From contig NC_029520.1 in assembly GCF_001577835.2 (NCBI RefSeq), forward strand, positions 52,263,483 to 52,327,482: a stretch of 64,000 nt of DNA, given 5' to 3'. Position numbers and translations under genes: made by a program. Origin of the DNA: Coturnix japonica. Taxonomy: Eukaryota; Chordata; Aves; Galliformes; Phasianidae. Under the pieces are notes generated by a model. That model worked only from the letters and a program-made list of their open reading frames with translations. It did not search any database and was not told the origin of the DNA. Shown piece by piece: positions 61,452 through 64,000 of this stretch (position 1 is its first letter; every line of letters starts with the position of its first letter).

Positions 61452-63665
61452 TCACTTCTTCTTCCTGTTGAGCAGATTCGGTGCAGACACTTTCACTTTG
61501 CCAGGAATGTTTCTCGATAGGTCGGTGTCCTGCACAGCAACAGAGATGGGAAACTGAGCACACACAAATGCATTTACAAGCACCTGCCTCCCCCGACCGT
61601 GTTTCTGAGTCAGCCAACATGAGTCAATGTGCTGCTGGATGTTCCCTCAGAGAATGTGTGGTGAGCAGCACTAGGGAAGTCATCCTGCCCCTGTACTCAT
61701 TGGTGAGGCCTCACCTCGAGTACTGGGTTCAGTTTTGGGCACCTCAGCACAGGAAAGACATGGAGGTGCTGGAGCAGGTCCAGAGAAGGGCAATGAGGCT
61801 GGTGAAGGGCTTGGAGAATCAGCCCTATGAGGAGAGGCTGAGGGAGCTGGGGCTGTTTAGTCTGGGGATAAAGGAGGCTGAGGGGAGACCTGACTGCTCT
61901 TCCAGTATTGAATGGTGACTGCAGCAGAGCAGGGCTGGTCTCTTCTCACTGGTGACAGGACAAGGGGAAACAGCCTCGAGGTGCACCAGGGTGGTTTAGG
62001 TTGGATATCAGGAAGAACTTCTGTACAGAAAGGGCTGTTCAGCACTGGGATGGGCTGCCCAGGGAGGTGGTTGAGTCCCCATCCCTGATGTGTTTAACAA
62101 CCCTTTGGATGTGGTGCTCAGGGCCGTGATTGAGCGGAGGGCTGTTAGTTAGGGTAGGATGGTTAGGATGAGGTTGGACTTGATGATCTTTAGGTCTTTT
62201 CCAGCCTGAGCAATTCTATGATTCCAGCTTATTCTGTGATGTATTTACCCCCCCACTGGCACCAGTGGACCATTTCTCTGCTGCTCCTACACGTGTGCAA
62301 GAGAAGCTCTGTAAAGAACCCACTCACCTTCACACTGCGGAACAGGTCTTTTTCTCTTGCAGTAGCTTCTTTGGATTGCATGAAGTTATGCAAAGCAATC
62401 TTTGCAGCTGTAAAAACACGGGTAAGATTTGAAGATCGAAACGTGCGCCAGCTTCCAGTGCTGAGGGTTCAGCCACTTTCATACAGTACCTTTTCCTTTC
62501 TTCTGGGTGCCTGGAGTGAGCTTCACTTTGTACCTTTCAGAAGGAAAAGTTTCCGTCAGTCCCAGGGCCGGCTGCCCCCAAACCTCCCCCACAGCAAAGG
62601 CTGCAACTCACTTGTAGTTCGTCATGGCCGTGTAGGGAGCGCAGATGGGCACAGCAAAGAGCAGGATGTCCTCAGCGTGCGGCTGGCCTGTCAGGGAGTC
62701 CAGCAGGGCTGTGCCATCCTGAAGGGGAAGGAGACACACTGTGACAGCAGGAGCAGCACCCAGCCCAACACAACCACCCCACATCATGGAGGACAAGGGG
62801 AAATGGATTTAAGTTGGAAGAGGGAAGGTTTAGGTTGGATGTCAGGGTGAAGTTCTTTACTGTGAGAGCGATGAGGTGCTGGAACAGCTGCCCAGAGAGG
62901 CTGTGGATGCCCCGTCCATCCCTGGAGGTGTTCAAGGCCAGGTTGGATGGGGCCCTGGGCAGCCTGGGCTGGTATCAATGTGGAGGTTGGTGGCCCTGCC
63001 TGTGGTGGGGGGTTGGAGCTTCATGTCCCTTCCAACCCGGGTCATTCTATGATTACTGAAGTCACAGCACTCCAAGCAGGAGGGACCTCAGTTTTCAGTG
63101 ACCCAAATGCAGTCACATCTTCATAGGGTCACCAAAAGCTCCCTCCTACCGTTATCCTTTAATTAAAGGATTTAAAGAACCAGCTAATGACCAGCCTTGG
63201 GCAACACCCACAGCCTGTAATTATACAACACTTTGAAGCTTCTCTTTCTTAATGTAAATAAAATTCTGAATCAAACTGCACTGCATCAGCCCAGAGCCAC
63301 CTACTGCTCAGCAGTGCAAAGACCTCCAAAGATGGGCCAACCTTCAATTCAGACAGTTTCCATAAGGGAATGTGGTACGTGATAAGCAGTGTAAGAAGAA
63401 AGCTGGGTTCAAACAGCCTCAAGCACAGAGAGAGCCCTAAGAGCAGAACCAAACCCTACTGGAGGGCTCAGCAAATGAACCTCCGTGCCATCCCCAACCT
63501 GCTGAGAGCTGGGTTTGTGCACCTGCTCCTGCTGACAGAGCTGCCTGCTGCAGCATGGCCCAACGGCTCTGAGGGGGAGTGAACCCCCCTTTTCTCAGGG
63601 CATCCTGGAGTTTCAAAGATGAGAGCATTTACCTCCACTCCCGGCTGATCCTGGTCTTGCTCATC
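61452..63665 (-). CDS. NEMF: NEMF, last five exons (3' part; gene continues past the right edge)
   Basis: Ribosome quality-control factor that binds 60S subunits with stalled peptidyl-tRNA, recruits the E3 ligase LTN1 and adds C-terminal alanine-rich tails. Exons in coding order: 63665-63633, 62718-62612, 62533-62490, 62407-62328, 61529-61452; all phases agree and the frame ends at TGA 61454-61452. The product reads [13 protein letters not shown], then [57 protein letters not shown] and finally [19 protein letters not shown]. This is the NFACT-C domain at the C-terminus of the family, including its very basic end. The acceptor of the 44-base exon is tgaaag. About 120 residues are present; the NFACT-N, HhH, coiled-coil and NFACT-R parts lie to the right. 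CR1 copies sit in two of its introns. No further exon is seen in 63666-64000. Confidence 0.95.
61655..62222 (+). mobile_element. CR1 LINE 3' fragment, about 570 bp
   Basis: In the last NEMF intron, antisense to NEMF. Covers the RT C-terminal part (CTCGAGTACTGGGTTCAGTT, ATGAGGAGAGGCTGAGGGAG) through the 3' end GAGCAATTCTATGATTCC. Older than the 53041 type judged by its deviations from the consensus I know. Confidence 0.93.
62792..63052 (+). mobile_element. CR1 LINE 3' fragment
   Basis: In a NEMF intron, antisense to NEMF; begins about 75 bases from a NEMF exon boundary (62718). Close relative of the copy at 18145-18437. Confidence 0.93.
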
Positions 63666-64000
63666 CTGTAAACAGAAAAGGAGACGGAGCTGAAATGAGC
63701 CCACACCTGCTTGTTGATCCCTGGGCCCATGGAGAAAATCAGTTATTTTATCAGCAGCCCACAAAAAGCCGAATCCTCATTGCAGAGACAAACTGTTTTA
63801 AAGGCAAAGAGAGCATTTTTATGTAGGTGGGGGGAAAGCTATTTCAGAACTCCTCATTAGCTTGGCACACGCCAAACTGGGAGGAGAGAGACGGGCTGTG
63901 ATTCAGAGATACTGAGCTGGGGAGCTCTCAGTTGCACTTCAGCTGCACCGAGTGGGAGGTATTGACTTAACCGGATCCTCAGCAGCCTGGTGATGCACTC
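63666..64000 (-). other. NEMF: NEMF intron at the right edge
   Basis: No frame resembling the preceding NEMF exon was found, and no repeat was recognised; it is treated as intron. Confidence 0.5.

Noticed and set aside
1-64000. LTR retroelements, DNA transposons, tRNA, rRNA and CRISPR arrays
   Set aside because: I looked for paired terminal repeats, cloverleaf-like genes and regular spacer repeats and saw none. Very old, diverged transposons could still be missed without a library search.

Overview
The window reads as nuclear DNA of a bird, most likely a galliform close to chicken. The reasons are many CR1 LINE 3' ends with ATTCTGTG-type tails, small introns, GC-rich CpG-island promoters, and protein sequences near-colinear with human orthologues as I remember them. 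Species cannot be fixed without a search. Gene order matches the human 14q21.3 block as I know it: DNAAF2, POLE2, KLHDC1, KLHDC2, NEMF.

Layout: (1) 1-1527, minus strand: the first exon of DNAAF2, open to the left edge. (2) 1528-2222: DNAAF2 promoter, with a duplicated X-box/YY1 module, and the POLE2 3' UTR. (3) 2223-19647, minus strand: complete POLE2, 19 coding exons, 527 aa, including one AT-AC (U12-type) intron. (4) 19648-22359: POLE2/KLHDC1 head-to-head spacer with two CpG islands. (5) 22360-48771, plus strand: complete KLHDC1, 13 exons, 404 aa, long introns. (6) 48772-50739: KLHDC1 3' end, a four-copy 48-bp minisatellite, and the KLHDC2 promoter with a non-coding first exon. (7) 50740-60022, plus strand: complete KLHDC2, 13 coding exons, 407 aa. 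(8) 60023-61451: converging 3' UTRs. (9) 61452-63665, minus strand: the last five exons of NEMF, which continues past the right edge.

Functions: DNAAF2 pre-assembles ciliary dynein arms. POLE2 is a subunit of the leading-strand replicase. KLHDC1 and KLHDC2 are paralogous kelch receptors of cullin-RING E3 ligases that read C-terminal glycine degrons. NEMF is the ribosome quality-control factor that adds C-terminal tails to stalled nascent chains. KLHDC1 and KLHDC2 have identical intron phases at all 12 positions, so they are a tandem duplicate pair.

The rest is intronic or intergenic DNA with about 18 CR1 fragments in both orientations and a few simple repeats. I saw no LTR element, tRNA, rRNA or CRISPR array. 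The most notable signals are the AT-AC intron in POLE2, the duplicated X-box/YY1 unit in the DNAAF2 promoter, and the side-by-side C-degron readers next to a C-tail writer.
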